64,000 nucleotides of DNA from Tamarix chinensis (taxonomy: Eukaryota > Streptophyta > Magnoliopsida > Caryophyllales > Tamaricaceae). Below the pieces are notes generated by a model. The model ran no database searches and was not told the DNA's origin. It saw nothing but the letters and a program-made list of their open reading frames with translations. The position numbers were made by a program, and so were the translations under genes. Below, piece by piece: positions 1 through 12,100 of this stretch. The stretch covers positions 45,100,244 to 45,164,243 of the forward strand of contig CM060177.1 of assembly GCA_030549775.1 (NCBI GenBank), read 5' to 3'. The number at the start of each line of letters is the position of its first letter. Position 1 is the first letter of the stretch.

Positions 1-362
1 CAATGAGTTATTCTTGTTGGGATTAGGGATGGCAATCAAATGGATTTTATCCGAAATCCGACGGGTTTTATCCATTAGATGTATATATAGATATGGATAA
101 GCAGATGTGGAGGAATGAGAGAAATATCTGTCGGGTTTGGATATTGATATGGGTAAGGATCCTCAAATCCATACCCTACCCACATTCGTTCATCCCATAT
201 AAAATTACACTTTTACCCAAATTCATATAACCTTAAGTATATTTTCTAATGCTAAAAGTGAAGATATAATTAAATTTTAACAATATAAGTATATAATTAT
301 AAAATTAAATAATTTTTAATTTAAACTTGATGGATTTTACCCAAAACTCGATGGGTTTTACC

Positions 363-1075
363 TAGGGCTGTTCACGGTTCAAATATCCGATATTTCGGAT
401 ATTTGATTGTCGGATATTTGAAATTTCGAATATCTAAAAATGATATTTGATATTTGATTTAAAACTTCGGATATCCGGAAGATCAGATATTTGAATTTTC
501 TGATCGAATATCAAATATAACCAATATTATCTGAATACAATTTCAAATATAAAAAAACTGCCAAATGACAAATATATTTGATATTATCCGATTTATTAAG
601 CGAATGCTGAGCAAATATCTGATTCGCTCAGCAAATATTCGACTTACTCAACAAATATACAATGTTAAAACTAAAATAAAGGAGTGGGTGGAGTCTATCG
701 GCATGCAAAGTATTTTTATTTTTATTTTTATAAATATCTAAAAAGGGATTGTATTAAAAATATAATTTCAATTAAATTAAATTTTGCCTTAAATAATAAA
801 TAAAGTAAGTAAAAAGTATACACACACACATCTAAATTTATTTATATACAATTATATATAAAATAAAAAAATTATAAAAAATGTATAAATATTTTTCATC
901 GGATCAAATATTATTTGTATTTGTCAGATCGGATATTTGGTTTGTTTGACTTTTCGTTGACCGGATCAGATATTTGATTTGAAAAAAAAATCGGATTGGT
1001 TATTTTCTTTTTCGGATCAGATCACTTCGGATATCGGATCAAATAAGCAAATATCAGATAACATGAACAGCCCTA
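363..1075. mobile_element. hAT-type MITE (family B), nested
   Basis: This 713-bp element has terminal inverted repeats TAGGGCTGTTCACG and (reverse strand) TAGGGCTGTTCATG. It is flanked by a perfect 8-bp duplication GTTTTACC at 355-362 and 1076-1083. It lies inside the family A MITE, so it is younger than that element. The interior is AT-rich with many GGATATTTG and CGGATATCCG words and no open frame. The related element at 62280-62817 has almost the same ends. Confidence 0.88.
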
Positions 1076-1165
1076 GTTTTACCCAATGAATATGTAAACG
1101 AATATGGATATGGAGGAGGGAAAAAAATACTCGTCAATTTTAGATATAAATATAAGTATAAGTTA

Positions 1166-1825
1166 TTTGTGTTAGTAGTGGAGGCGTTTAATCAGCTCAT
1201 CAGAAGAGGCATTGACAAGGGTTTGATTCAGGGCTTAAGAGTGGGGAGGCATAGGTGTGAAGTCACTCACTTCCAGTTTGCTGATGAGACGATGATTTTC
1301 TGTGGGGCGTCTATAAAGAATATCAGGAATTAGAGGTGATTGCTTGATTATTTCTATTTGCTCTTAGGTCTCGGGGTTAATTTTGCTAAAACGGAACTCA
1401 TAGGACTTGGTGTGGATGACCAATTCCAGAGGGAGGCGACAGACATTTTGAGTTGTGTCATTGGTAAGTTGCCTGCCATTTATCTAGGCCTTCCTTTAGG
1501 GGCACATGCGGGAACCAATCAGACTTGGAAACCAGTGATCCATAAAGTAAAATAGTGGCTAGCAGGGTGGAAATTGAAAGTCCTTTCTAAAGCAAGAAGG
1601 TTAGTTCTGATTAAAAGTGTTCTTAATAGCTTACCGATGTATTATATGATCCTCTTTATAATTTCAAAGGGGGTTGTCAAAGAAATTATTAGTATTCAGT
1701 GTAATTTCTTTTGGAATAATAGTGGGGATAGGAAAAATCTGCCTTTAGTCAAGTGGAGTGTAATTCAGAGACCTAAGTCTTTGGGAGGACTTAGAGTGCG
1801 GATATTTTCAAGTTGGGAAGATTGA
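1166..1825 (+). pseudogene. LINE reverse transcriptase fragment
   Basis: Readable blocks include VEAFNQLIRRGIDKGLIQG, then FQFADETMIFC at about 1271-1303, then LGLPLGA and KVLSKARRLVLIKSVLNSLP, the usual order in plant L1 reverse transcriptases. The catalytic FADD box reads FADE, so the second aspartate is replaced. At least two in-frame stops and a frame change occur (for example TAG just before 1340 and at 1553-1555). In an intact element the enzyme copies LINE RNA at a nicked chromosomal target. Confidence 0.85.
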
Positions 1826-2306
1826 ATCCTATCATCAAGGGGGGTTTGTCAGTTGTTCTAGGGGATGGGAGAAATGTTAGTTTCTGGAATGATGATTGGA
1901 CATAATTAGGGGTGTTGAGAACCTTATTTCCAAGACTCTTTAGAGTATCATGTGAACAGGAAGAGAAGATAGCTGGTATGGGGAGATGGGATGGATCATA
2001 GTGGACTTGGACTCTATGGTGGAGACGGTATCTTTTTGAATGGGAAGTCGAGAAAGTGGATTAGTTGGAAGGGTTTATTAAACAGTTTCCTTTTCCAACA
2101 ATAAGGAGGACACGTTTAGATGGGCTTATGAAGATAGTGGGATTTTTCTATAAAGTCTTTTTATCATGCGACTTACCAAAATTCTAAAGGGGATAGGTCT
2201 CGAAGCACGAATCTTAGCATGATTTGGAGCGGCTTAGCCCCTCCCCCAGAGGGTTGAGCTTATGACCTGTTTTGCAGTTCAGTAGAGGTTCAACACAAGA
2301 GACATA

Positions 2307-2560
2307 TTGGATAGGCTTCAAATTATAGATCCTAGGGAGACAGGGTGCCCTTTTTGTAAGGTGGAGAAAGAATCGGTGAATCATGTGTTTTTTCATTGCA
2401 CTATGATGGGGAGGATTTGGTACGAGATTAGTGATTGGCTGGGTTTTTCATGGGTGATGCCAAGTTCTATTGAGGAGCATGCTTCTACTTGGCTTAGCGT
2501 TAAAAGAATTGGTTTGAGGGTAGATATTTGGCATACAGCTTTTTTTTCTATAACATGAGC
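2307..2560 (+). pseudogene. LINE zf-RVT C-terminal domain fragment
   Basis: The translation contains CPFCKVEKESVNHVFFHC, the C-x2-C-x7-H-x4-C pattern of the zf-RVT domain that follows the reverse transcriptase in plant LINEs. It sits 0.5 kb downstream of the RT remnant in the same orientation, as expected. Between 1826 and 2306 only scattered LINE-like frames remain. Confidence 0.8.
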
Positions 2561-2838
2561 TATTTGGGGGTTTAGGAACAAAGTTGTGCTTGATAATTAC
2601 TAAGTGTGTCGTAGATGGCTGACTTTACTCATTAAAGTTAGAATAGGTTATTGGATTAAGTTTAGTAAGAGGGATTTCCCCTATAAAATTGAGGAAGTGG
2701 TTCATAATGTTCATACTTTTGTATAAGTTGGTCTAGCCTTGATGACCTTGGTTGTTATCTTACTTATAAAAAAAATTAGGTATAGATTTTCTTATCGAAT
2801 TTGGGTAACGGATCAGGGTTACCATCCCTAGTTGTGAT

Positions 2839-3479
2839 CTCAAAACTCTAAGCTACACTCGCTCCTCCATCTACAATGCCGCTTGATGGAAAATTTTGTA
2901 CCTCTGACAATCTGAATCTAACCATCTACTACCCATCTAATCAATTTGTTGAATTATCTATTTAGTTTCGTTATATATAATCAAAAACTTTATTTAAATT
3001 TGTCTACTTGTGGATTTATAATTTGATTGTACACTTCTTCTTTTTCTTTGTCAATTAGTTTATTTTTATAAAGTAATTTTAATATAGTATTTAAAATTTT
3101 TTGATCATTAAATTTATAAATGTATAATTAAGGTTGGTGTAGGGTAATCAGTTTATTAATTATTTATTGGCACCCATAAATTTAATTTTCTAGTTGTTTC
3201 ATTGGACATACCACAACTTTACAAGAAAAAAATTACGTTCATTCACATCAAAATATGTGGACATCGATTGTGAAATGAAATGAGATAATCAATTTGTTCC
3301 AACTAGAGGGATTTTTTTCTTAAACAAATAAAAGAATATATAAACATTTGAAACTTGTTTCAATAAAGGAAGCTCTTTATGAATATTAACAACACATATA
3401 ATGACTTATATGTCCACAAAATATACTAATTATCGTTTGTCACCATATGGAAAATTTATTGAATGAGGCTGGAGCACTA
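2839..3479. other. Intergenic, no feature recognised
   Basis: AT-rich sequence between the MITE and the first gypsy-type LTR. I see no coding frame, repeat or RNA gene in it. Confidence 0.5.
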
Positions 3480-3484
3480 CATCA

Positions 3485-4450
3485 TGAAACAATCCAACTA
3501 ACATTTTTTATCTCATCTCCACAAAATGAGCACCTAAAAACATACTCATTTCCACCAAAAACTAAGGAGTCCTTTTAGTCTGATGTCGCACTTAACGATT
3601 TGTAGTAGAAAATAGGTTAGCCTTTCGTTTTATATCACCAAAATCACACCCCCATACATAAGAAGCCTCTATTACATATATGTAGCTAAATATCTAACCC
3701 TAGAAAGGAGTCGTACAAGAAGACAAAATGGAAAAATAATTGACAATGGTAAATGGCCTTAGATTAAGAACAAAAGAAGAGAAATTGATGAAGAACAAGG
3801 AGTTGGATGGGTTAAAGAGAAATGACATAGAGGAACGCATATCTCTGCAAGAGAGAGAGAGGAGGGAGATAAAAATGAGAGAAGGAAAGAGATGACAGGT
3901 TGTTAAAAAAACAAGTCGAGGATTTTAAGAAAAGAATGAGTTAGGTTATTGGTTTGAGCCTAGTTCAAATCTCAGTTCAACCCCAAAAGAGGGAATAATA
4001 AGTTTAAAAGTATCAAATCGTCAAGATCATTTACGTCCAAAGGTGGCGATTGGGTCATACCATTTCTAGCCCAATGGATAAGGGGAATTTACCCACTACC
4101 ACCTAACCAAGTCCAATATTGATGGGGTTTTAAAAATAATATCATCATCAACCACATGCATGCACCTCTACTACTTATTAATATTTTATTACAATACGAT
4201 AAAATTAGGATATTTATTAGTCCTACTATCTAAGGTTAGATAATTTCTAAACCATACTACTTAAAAATTATGAAAAATAAATACTGGTCCATTCTTCATG
4301 CTTTTCCTTTAATCTAGTTCTTGAACTTCCACAATTTCAACCCAAAATTGAGCTCAATCAAGAGAATAACTTGAATAAAATAAAATTAAATAAGAATTAG
4401 TAAGCTATATCCGAATACTAATAGAAAAATCGAGTCTGAGGTTTGTGTCA
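3485..4450 (-). repeat. 3' LTR of the outer gypsy-type element
   Basis: This 966-bp copy matches 6239-6387 followed by 17745-18610 along its length. Shared blocks include the sequence around 3515-3622 (repeated at 6270-6387) and the purine-rich AGAGAGAGAG stretch near 3855 (repeated near 18008). It is the uninterrupted version and proves that the other LTR was split by an insertion. In minus sense the LTR begins TGACACAAACCTCAGA. Confidence 0.82.
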
Positions 4451-6238
4451 TCCCCCCTTCTTTTAGGTGTTTTGTCCTCGAAACTAGAATAAATGTATAA
4501 AAAAGAAAAATCATCCTTAAGAAGCAAGTGTAAAAACATCACACCAACACAAAGAATACAAAGAAATAAAGCATGACTTTTAGAAACCAAAGATGAGTAC
4601 ATGGTATGAGAAATTAGCAACTTGCTAGGATATGTAGTATAGACATGAGCAAGTACTTCTAGCATAGCACACGAGTGACTAGATACCAAGCTTACAAGAC
4701 AAACAGATACAAAATTATTCAAGCAAACATCACCATATAGTAACTTGCAATGGCGGTCAAATTCTTTAGATGAAATCACAATGCTCTTATCAAGAATTTC
4801 TGAATCAAGATTGCTTTTAAACAATTTGAGACTTTTACTTTATTTGATGAATAGTGATAAAATTTGACCCAATTTTTTCATAAGTTAGAAGGCATAAAGT
4901 CCATACAAATCTACTTGACCAAAATTTGAACTTTAGTCCCTTTTGAAACTTTATCATTCTCACATTGAGCATTGAAAAATGTAGTTTCAGGTTGATGAAT
5001 GTAAGAATTAAAGCAAGCAATTTCAAGCTAAAGTTTTCTAGAGGTATGACAGAAGGTGCAACCACTGTTTTCTTTCTCAAAATTCCCAAAATCAAGGTCA
5101 AAATAATCATTTTTCAATATTGGAAATTTCTCAACCAATTTTCAAATTCATTAACAAGTAGTGAGGAAGAAATTCATCAATGGGTACACGTTGGAATGAA
5201 GGGACAAACAAGTCCTTATGACTAACAAATTTTAGCATGGGTTTAGGAACATCTAAGGAGGGGTCAAATTCATCAACAATGTTAATACATCCCTCAAAAT
5301 CCAAGTTTGAACTAACAGAGTAAGGTTAATTAATTTGTGTCCATTATGATTTATCTTTACTAGGCCCATTATCTAAGTTAAACTCATTAATAGTCCTAAT
5401 GTCCAAACAATGGTCACAAGTTCCACCAATTTCAAGTATTCTTGAATATTCATGATCAGCCAAGGTAACATAACCGAACAACAAATCTACAATTTCACCA
5501 TATTGATTACTCAGAAAAGATGAACGGGCTCAATCATAGAATCAATAGAATACACAAAACTATTGAAACTCGGGGGTAAAGTTCCTATGCTTTTTTTTGT
5601 AGGATGAAGTCCTAATTATCCATTACTATCTTTGTGCTAAGATTGAGTACCTAAAGCCAGTTGACATTTACCATTAATTTTATCATCTAATTAATCCTTT
5701 TCATAAAGGGAAAACTTGTTATGCATGATAGTTTTAAAAGCATCCTAAGAAATAATAAGATTATAATTATTTCACTCACGTAAGCACGTTCTCTAGGGAT
5801 CGTATCCCACCAATTCTGAGCATTTTCATCGAACATACTAGTAACCAACTTAATTCTTTTCATTTCCATAATTTCACATGATTTAAAATAGAGCTTAATT
5901 TTTCCTTCCCAAATTAAATAATCATTTTGGTATCTATTACTAGAAAAATACATAATCTTGTCCCTATCTAATAGTTGGGTTGAATAGTTAGTTTTTTCGC
6001 TTTTTGTTTTTTCAAGTTAATTCCAAGAGATTAAGGTAAGATCCTTTTACCTTTCATACAAGCAACTTTGGCTTTAAGATTATTAACACTAGCAACTAAG
6101 GCCCGAGTCACATAAATAGGTAATTTGTTTGACATTTTCCCCTAATTATTAGGTGGAACCTAAATAAGAAAATATAATTTTAAGAAAAATCCTAGTTTTG
6201 TTGCACTTGTTAGAATAAGTCTTGTGATTTATGTTAGA
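4451..6238 (-). other. Interior of the outer gypsy-type element
   Basis: The 1.8-kb interior of the outer element. At its 3' end (4451-4520, minus) a frame reads FEDKTPKRRGDD, like the end of plant gypsy polyproteins, and runs across the polypurine tract into the LTR. The rest, apart from gag, is decayed AT-rich sequence. No RT, RNase H or integrase motif was found. The PBS expected near 6220-6238 is not recognisable. Confidence 0.6.
5687..5953 (-). pseudogene. Gypsy-type gag (capsid) fragment
   Basis: The minus-strand translation has YLIWEGKIKLYFKSCE and KIKLVTSMFDENAQNWWDT, the conserved capsid core of plant Ty3/gypsy Gag (the retrotransposon gag domain, with its tryptophan pair). An intact Gag forms the cytoplasmic particle in which reverse transcription occurs. 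Only this block is readable; the frame then breaks. It is clearly different from the gag at 15738-15929, so the two elements belong to different gypsy groups. Confidence 0.75.
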
Positions 6239-6387
6239 TGGAATAACCCAACTATCAGTTTCAATCTTGTCCCTGCAAAATGGGTGCACGAAAATGTACT
6301 TGTTTCAATTGAAAGTGAAGGTACTACTTCAATTTCGATGTTGTACTTGACAATTTTTAGTAGAAAATGGATAAGCCTTAGGTCTTT
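6239..6387 (-). repeat. 5' LTR of the outer element, left piece
   Basis: Matches 3485-3622 of the intact LTR. It ends at TCTTT (6383-6387), the left copy of the 5-bp duplication made when the chromovirus inserted. The rest of this LTR resumes at 17745, after the right copy TCTTA (17740-17744). Confidence 0.8.
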
Positions 6388-7186
6388 TGATGTGTAATAT
6401 AATGGATGATTTATCTTTCACAAATGTAGAATCTTTTTGTTTGGTTTATAGAACAACGATGTCGACCAAAGTAGAAATAAAGTTGATATTGTGGATGATT
6501 CAAATGAACATTCAATTGGAAGGTTTTGATCTTCTCTAAGATCAAAAGAATATTAAAGAGAAGCCACTAATTTCTCTATAGAACAACTCCTAAAACTCAC
6601 ACGAGATTAACCTCACTTGAAGAGAAAGTAGGAAGATAGAACGACGTAGAATTTTTGACTCAAAGTTCTTTCATTCCATTTGATGATCGGTTGAATTACA
6701 ATCACCACAAAAGGTACAAGTGTATATATATACACATATAGGACCAAGCCTAACCCCCATTAATTATGCCCAAATCAACTGGCCTAACTAATAAAGATTT
6801 AAACTAATACATACCCATATGGTATATATAATGAGTTATAATTACAATGACAAGATATTACAAAGCTTACATAAAATATCAAAGCTACATAAAAGCTAAT
6901 CATGATAATACGTTGAATAATTAAATAATTAAGCTTCATATCTTATAGCTTTATCTTCCATGAAAATTTATAACCCTTGCATTATCATTGTCTTATACAC
7001 TAGATATCATTGGTAAATTCTTATTCTTTCAAATGTATGTAATAACTACAAGAATTACTTAATGAAACATTATTAGGGTTATTATGAAGGTATTTAAGAT
7101 TTTCAAGAACAATTGATACCACTTCTAAATATGCTAACTCTTTCCCTTCAACATGAGAAGAATGAGATGGAGATGCTCCTACATCA
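6388..7186 (-). repeat. 3' LTR of the minus-strand chromovirus
   Basis: 799 bp, matching 16944-17739 along its full length (for example the blocks at 6393-6440 and 16949-16997). In minus sense it starts TGATGTAGGAGCATC directly after the polypurine tract AAGGGGAGAA (7187-7196 on plus as TTCTCCCCTT). Its first part is also coding: the pol frame continues through it to a stop near 7021. Confidence 0.88.
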
Positions 7187-9190
7187 TTCTCCCCTTGTAA
7201 ATAAGAATTTGTCTTCAAATTAGCATCACTATAATAAGAAGATAAATCATCAAAGTTGAAAGTCATAGAGACTCCACCACAGAATTCTAGTAATTCTAAT
7301 TTTATAAGCATTATTTCTAAATTTTCTTAAGATTTTAAGTGGTTCGTCTTCTCTTGGCATTATTTAAATATTTATTAAGTTTGAAAATCTTTATTTTCTT
7401 AAATGTAACCATACCAAGTCTCCTGGTAAAAATATTTGTGTAATATTATTTTTATTCATTTGGTTTTGATATTTAGCATTAGATTTCTCAATATTATTCT
7501 TTATTTTCTCATGAAGTTTTTTTAAAGAATTAAAATATTTCCTTACATCTTAGTTCTTAATATCAACTTTCTTTAATGATAGCATATCAATAAGTAATTA
7601 AGGATTAACTCCATAGATAACTTTAAATGGACTCGATTGAGTTGTACTAGAAAGACTCCTATTGTATGTAAATTCAACATGTGCAAGTGTTATATCCCAA
7701 TCTTTTGTGCTCTTATTAACTAATCTTCATAGTAAAGTTCCCAAGGTCCTATAATTCACTTTGGTTTAAGCATCTGTTTGTGGATGATAAGATGTATTAA
7801 ATAACAACTTAGTACCTAGCATATGCCAAAGTGTTTTTCAAAAGTAACTCAAAATTTTCATATCTCTATCCGATGCTATACTTTTGATAAGACCATATAA
7901 CATTAATTTTTCCTTAAAATATAAATCTACCACATGAGTTGCGTCATTCGTTTTATTACAAGGAAAAATGTGCCACTTTAGAAAACTTATCTACCACCAC
8001 CACAATAGAATCATTTTCTTTTTGTGTCCTTGGTAAAGCTAAGATAAATTCCATACTAACACCTTCCCATGGTTGAATAGAAACTGGTAAAGGAGTATAC
8101 AAACCTTTATGGAAGAAATTCTTACTTTTTTGACAAGTTACACATTTTCCAATAATAACTTGTACTAACTTTATCATTTGTAGCCAGTGGAAATTTTCTT
8201 GTAATATTTCCATGGTTTTATGAATGCCAAATTAGCTAGCTATACCTCCCCAATATACTTCCTTAACAAGTAAGTCACGCACACCAGAACGAGGTATACA
8301 TAACTTGTTGAGTTTTAAAAAAAGCCATCACAAAGCACATAATTACTATAACTATGATTTTTCTTACATTCATTATAAATTTCAAATAAATATTCATATT
8401 TTGCATGTAATTCTTTCACCATTTCAAAACCTAATAATTTAGCATCCAATATAATAAGTTTCACAAATCTCCTAGATAATGCATTTGTTACTACATTTTC
8501 TTCACCATCAAAATATTTGATAAAAACACGAAGAATTGTAAGAAACTAACCCATTTTGTATTTCTAAAACTAATCTTCTTTTCCCTTTGCAAATTTTTTT
8601 GACTTTCATGACCTAAATGCAAAACAAATGGCTTAGGTCTCAAATAATGAATCCATGTTTCTAAGCTTCTTATGATGTCATAGAATTTCTTATCATATAT
8701 TTAATAATTCATTTCTGCACCATTTAATTTTTCACTAAGAATTACAATGGCTTTTTTTCCTTGTGAGAGTACACCTCCAAAAGAACTTCATTCATCAGTC
8801 TCATAGTTGAAATAGGTGCATTACACAATCCAAATGGCATAACACTCAATTTGAAAAGACCATATTTTGTTTTAAAAATTGTTTTCCATTCATATCCTTC
8901 TATTATCCTCATTTGATGATATCTACTCCTTATATCAATTTTAGAGAATACTTGTGCTCCACATAATTCATCTAACATGTCATCTAATCTAGGCATAAAA
9001 AATCTATATTTGATAGTTATATTTTTCACAGCTCTAGAGTCAATAAACATGTGTCACGTACCATATTTTATTAGGAACAAGTAATGCAGGTATGCAACAA
9101 GAACTCATGCTTTCTCTTACATATCATTTTCCTATGAGCTCTTGTATCTGTCTCTCTAATTCCTTAGCCTCTTCCACAGTACATCTATAG
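7187..9190 (-). pseudogene. Chromovirus pol: RT, RNase H and integrase remnant
   Basis: Minus-strand translation gives, in order, the RT (8742-9050: [23 protein letters not shown]), the RNase H end near 8580-8700 (KFYDIIRSLETW, LHLGHES) and the integrase zinc domain and core (7956-8213: CVTCQKSK, WEGVSMEF, VVVVDKFSKVAHF). A decayed integrase end at about 7200-7950 follows (SYHPQTDA, WDITLAHVEFTYNRS, DLVWLHLRK). The first integrase catalytic Asp (usually SMDF) reads Glu, and the frame has many stops. The C terminus (7021-7311: GVSMTFNFDDLSSYY) crosses into the LTR. Intact pol copies the RNA and inserts the DNA. Confidence 0.9.
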
Positions 9191-9195
9191 GAAGG

Positions 9196-12100
9196 TGTGA
9201 CACCCCCAAAATTTACAATAAAAAAAATTATTAAAATTTGAGCAGAAGTGAATACAGTAAATTTTAGGGATGCTACCACCACACTTAGTACCAAACCGAA
9301 TTCCTTCCACTGTTCCAGTACCAAGTGCTAAGGCTTAAAAAGAAATGAACCAATTTTACACAAAACCAAGTTTACAAAACTATATTAGATTAGTGTGTTA
9401 ATTACATTATAAAAATAAAATCCACTATATGTGGTTACAAAATAAAATTCATTAATCAAGGGAATGTAAAAGTTTAAAGGAAAACCTTGAAAACTTCTCA
9501 GATAATCCTACACTCTTAATCCGAAAGGAAGCTTGAATAGCACCTACAGCTAATCTGCAAAGGACACTACCCATTGAATAGGCAGATGTCCACAAGAGGA
9601 ACCCTTCACTACTACAGTACTGATTAACCCTTTATACGAAACTAAAAGGTAGAGCCATGCAACGCATTAATCCAATCATAATAATAGTAGATTACACAAT
9701 ACATAAAAAGAAATACCGTAAACATAATCGATGCACACCACCACTTAATTCAAAGGCACGCACCCAGGGTTGTTATCATATCACAATAACAAGTCATAAT
9801 GGTATATTCAACATTTTATAGACTTAAGTCATTAACTAGATATTATTCATAATCATCTCTCGAATGATATCCATATGAGTACGGAGACTCCACTATTATG
9901 GCTGGTGGAACGAAAATAACTAATCCAGGTTAGAATGCACCTAGGCCCTATTATAGATGGTGGAACGATCTCTAGAAAAAAATACTCCTAGCCACTATTG
10001 TAGCTGGTGGAGCGACAATCATTCTAAGTCTAGCCCCAACCCATGTGGTGTTCCATTGTAAGTAATTAGTATTTTTTCTATGAATTATTATCATCTAAGG
10101 TTGAATTTTATTAAGCTCGAAACCCCCACTATTATAATTAGTTGAACGGGAGTACTACTCCAGGATAAAATGTGCCAGACCACTATTATCGCCTGTGGAA
10201 TGGTATCCAGGACAAAATGCTCTTGGCTACTATTATAGCTAGTGGAACTACAATCATCCTAAGTCTGGACCCAATTTAATGATCTTCCACTTTAAGTGAT
10301 TAGTATTTTATTCATGTCTTGTTTAACAAGTTACCCCCATTCTAGACATACACAACCCAAATGGCACTCTTGACTCATTACCAATCTACCAATCCGGACT
10401 CCTTGAAATACCCTATCTCTTAACCTAGGACCTCTATATTCCCCAAGACTCCAGGACCCCATTTCACCTTCCACTATATTCACCATGAATTTAGAACTAC
10501 CACATATGTAGGTCAAGGCCCACTTCCCTATTTCTCCACCTAGGTTTACCATCACCCACTAGGGTTTCCCTTGAAACTTTTATCTGACCTATGCGGCCCT
10601 AGCCTGTCCTCTTCTTACTCAGCTCACATTCTCCCTTAATTCTCAACCCACTCCAGATCTCACAGCCCAACTCCTCAACTTTTTTCCACAATACCTTTAT
10701 CCTTAGGGCTTTTCCCTCAAAAACCCTAGTTATGCTTCCATGTATATTTCCATCAACCTATGTACTAATTCTTTCCCATGCACACCAATCACCCAAAATA
10801 CACTTTCCTCCCCATGGTCAACCATCAAACCCGATTTCCCCAAGTAAGCTTTTCACCCATGCAAAGCTCATACATCCCATACAAAGCTCACACTCCCCAT
10901 GTAAGATTTTACCCTAATCCTTCATTTTATTATTTTTCCCCTTTGTTTTCTCAACTATGCTTCTTACTACCCTTAGGGCATTTCCCCTAATTCTCCTTAC
11001 TCACTCTACCCTTTTTATTTCTTTTAGTTAACCACAACCACTCAAAACCACCTAAGGCCTCTAAGCATACAAGTCATAACATCTCAACCATATATATCCA
11101 TACGAGTTATACCACACATAATGTTAATCACACTCACCATACCTTAGCTCCTTGCAAGCCAAGCTGCACCACACACACACTTAGTTCACATTCACATACA
11201 TTCACACAATGCATACTAATACATCCATACACACATGATTTATAACATAACCCAAGTCTTAACCATATCCGTACATTATACATGATTATACTTAAACAGG
11301 TGATACTAAGGCCATAAACCCTTATTTTATTATTTAACATCACTTGTGACTTATTATGAAGGTTTATTAGATCAATTGCCATGTTGCATGCAAAGTTACC
11401 GATTTACCCCTTCTTACTTACAAAATCACTAAAATACCTTCCTTACTTGTAAATTTACTAAAATGCCCTTTTTTACTTGCCAAATTACCAAAATGTCCTT
11501 CTTACGTATAAAATTAGTAACTTACCCTTCTTATAAAATTACCGTAATACCCTTCTTAGTTGAAAAATTACCAACTTACCCTTCTTACTTACAAAATTAC
11601 CTTAATACTTTTCTTAGTTAAAGAATTACCAAATTACCCTTCTTAATTGTAAAATTACCAAATTACCCTTCTTACTTATAAAATTATCGAATTGCCCTTC
11701 TTACTTATAAAATTACCGAATCACCTTTCTTACTTGCAAATTTACTAAATTATCCTTCTTACTTATAAAATTACCAAATTAACTTCCTTACTCATAAGGA
11801 TACCAAATTACCCTTCTTAGTTGAAAAATTACCAATTTACCCTTTTTAGTTATAAAAATTTCAAATTACCCTTATTAGTTATAAAATTACCAAAATACCC
11901 TTCTCAATTGTTAAATTACCAAATTACCCTTTTTAGTTGTTAAATTACCAAATTCCCTTTTAGTTGTTAAATTACCAAAATACTCCTAGCATATAAAATA
12001 TTAACACCCATGGTCCACATGTATTATTTAGCACCACAAAACTCTTATTAGTTATTATTAACACCCTCTATCAACTACCATACACATTTATTTACGTCAC

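Larger units (their letters stand above)
1162..2776 (+). mobile_element. 5'-truncated L1-type LINE
   Basis: This is the 3' part of a non-LTR retrotransposon inserted in the family A MITE. Translation starts in the middle of the reverse transcriptase domain and continues to a zf-RVT zinc-binding domain near the C terminus. The copy ends in TACTTATAAAAAAAA (2761-2775), a usual plant LINE 3' end with a poly(A) tract. The left edge is approximate, set where MITE homology stops. A target duplication is not clear: AAGTATAAG on the left and AGGTATAG on the right is the best candidate. Stops and frameshifts make it inactive. Confidence 0.85.
24..2830. mobile_element. hAT-type MITE (family A), split by two later insertions
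   Basis: The ends are TAGGGATGGCAATC at 24 and its inverted partner GGTTACCATCCCTA ending at 2830. They are flanked by the 8-bp duplications GTTGGGAT (16-23) and GTTGTGAT (2831-2838), which differ at one base. TAGGG ends with an 8-bp duplication are typical of hAT elements. The body holds repeats of GGATATGG, GGGTTTTATCC and ATACCC, like the complete copy at 57183-57653. It has no coding capacity of its own. The element is long only because of the insertions at 363-1075 and about 1162-2776; without them it is roughly 480 bp. The family assignment rests on the ends and the duplication length, not on a transposase. Confidence 0.75.
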
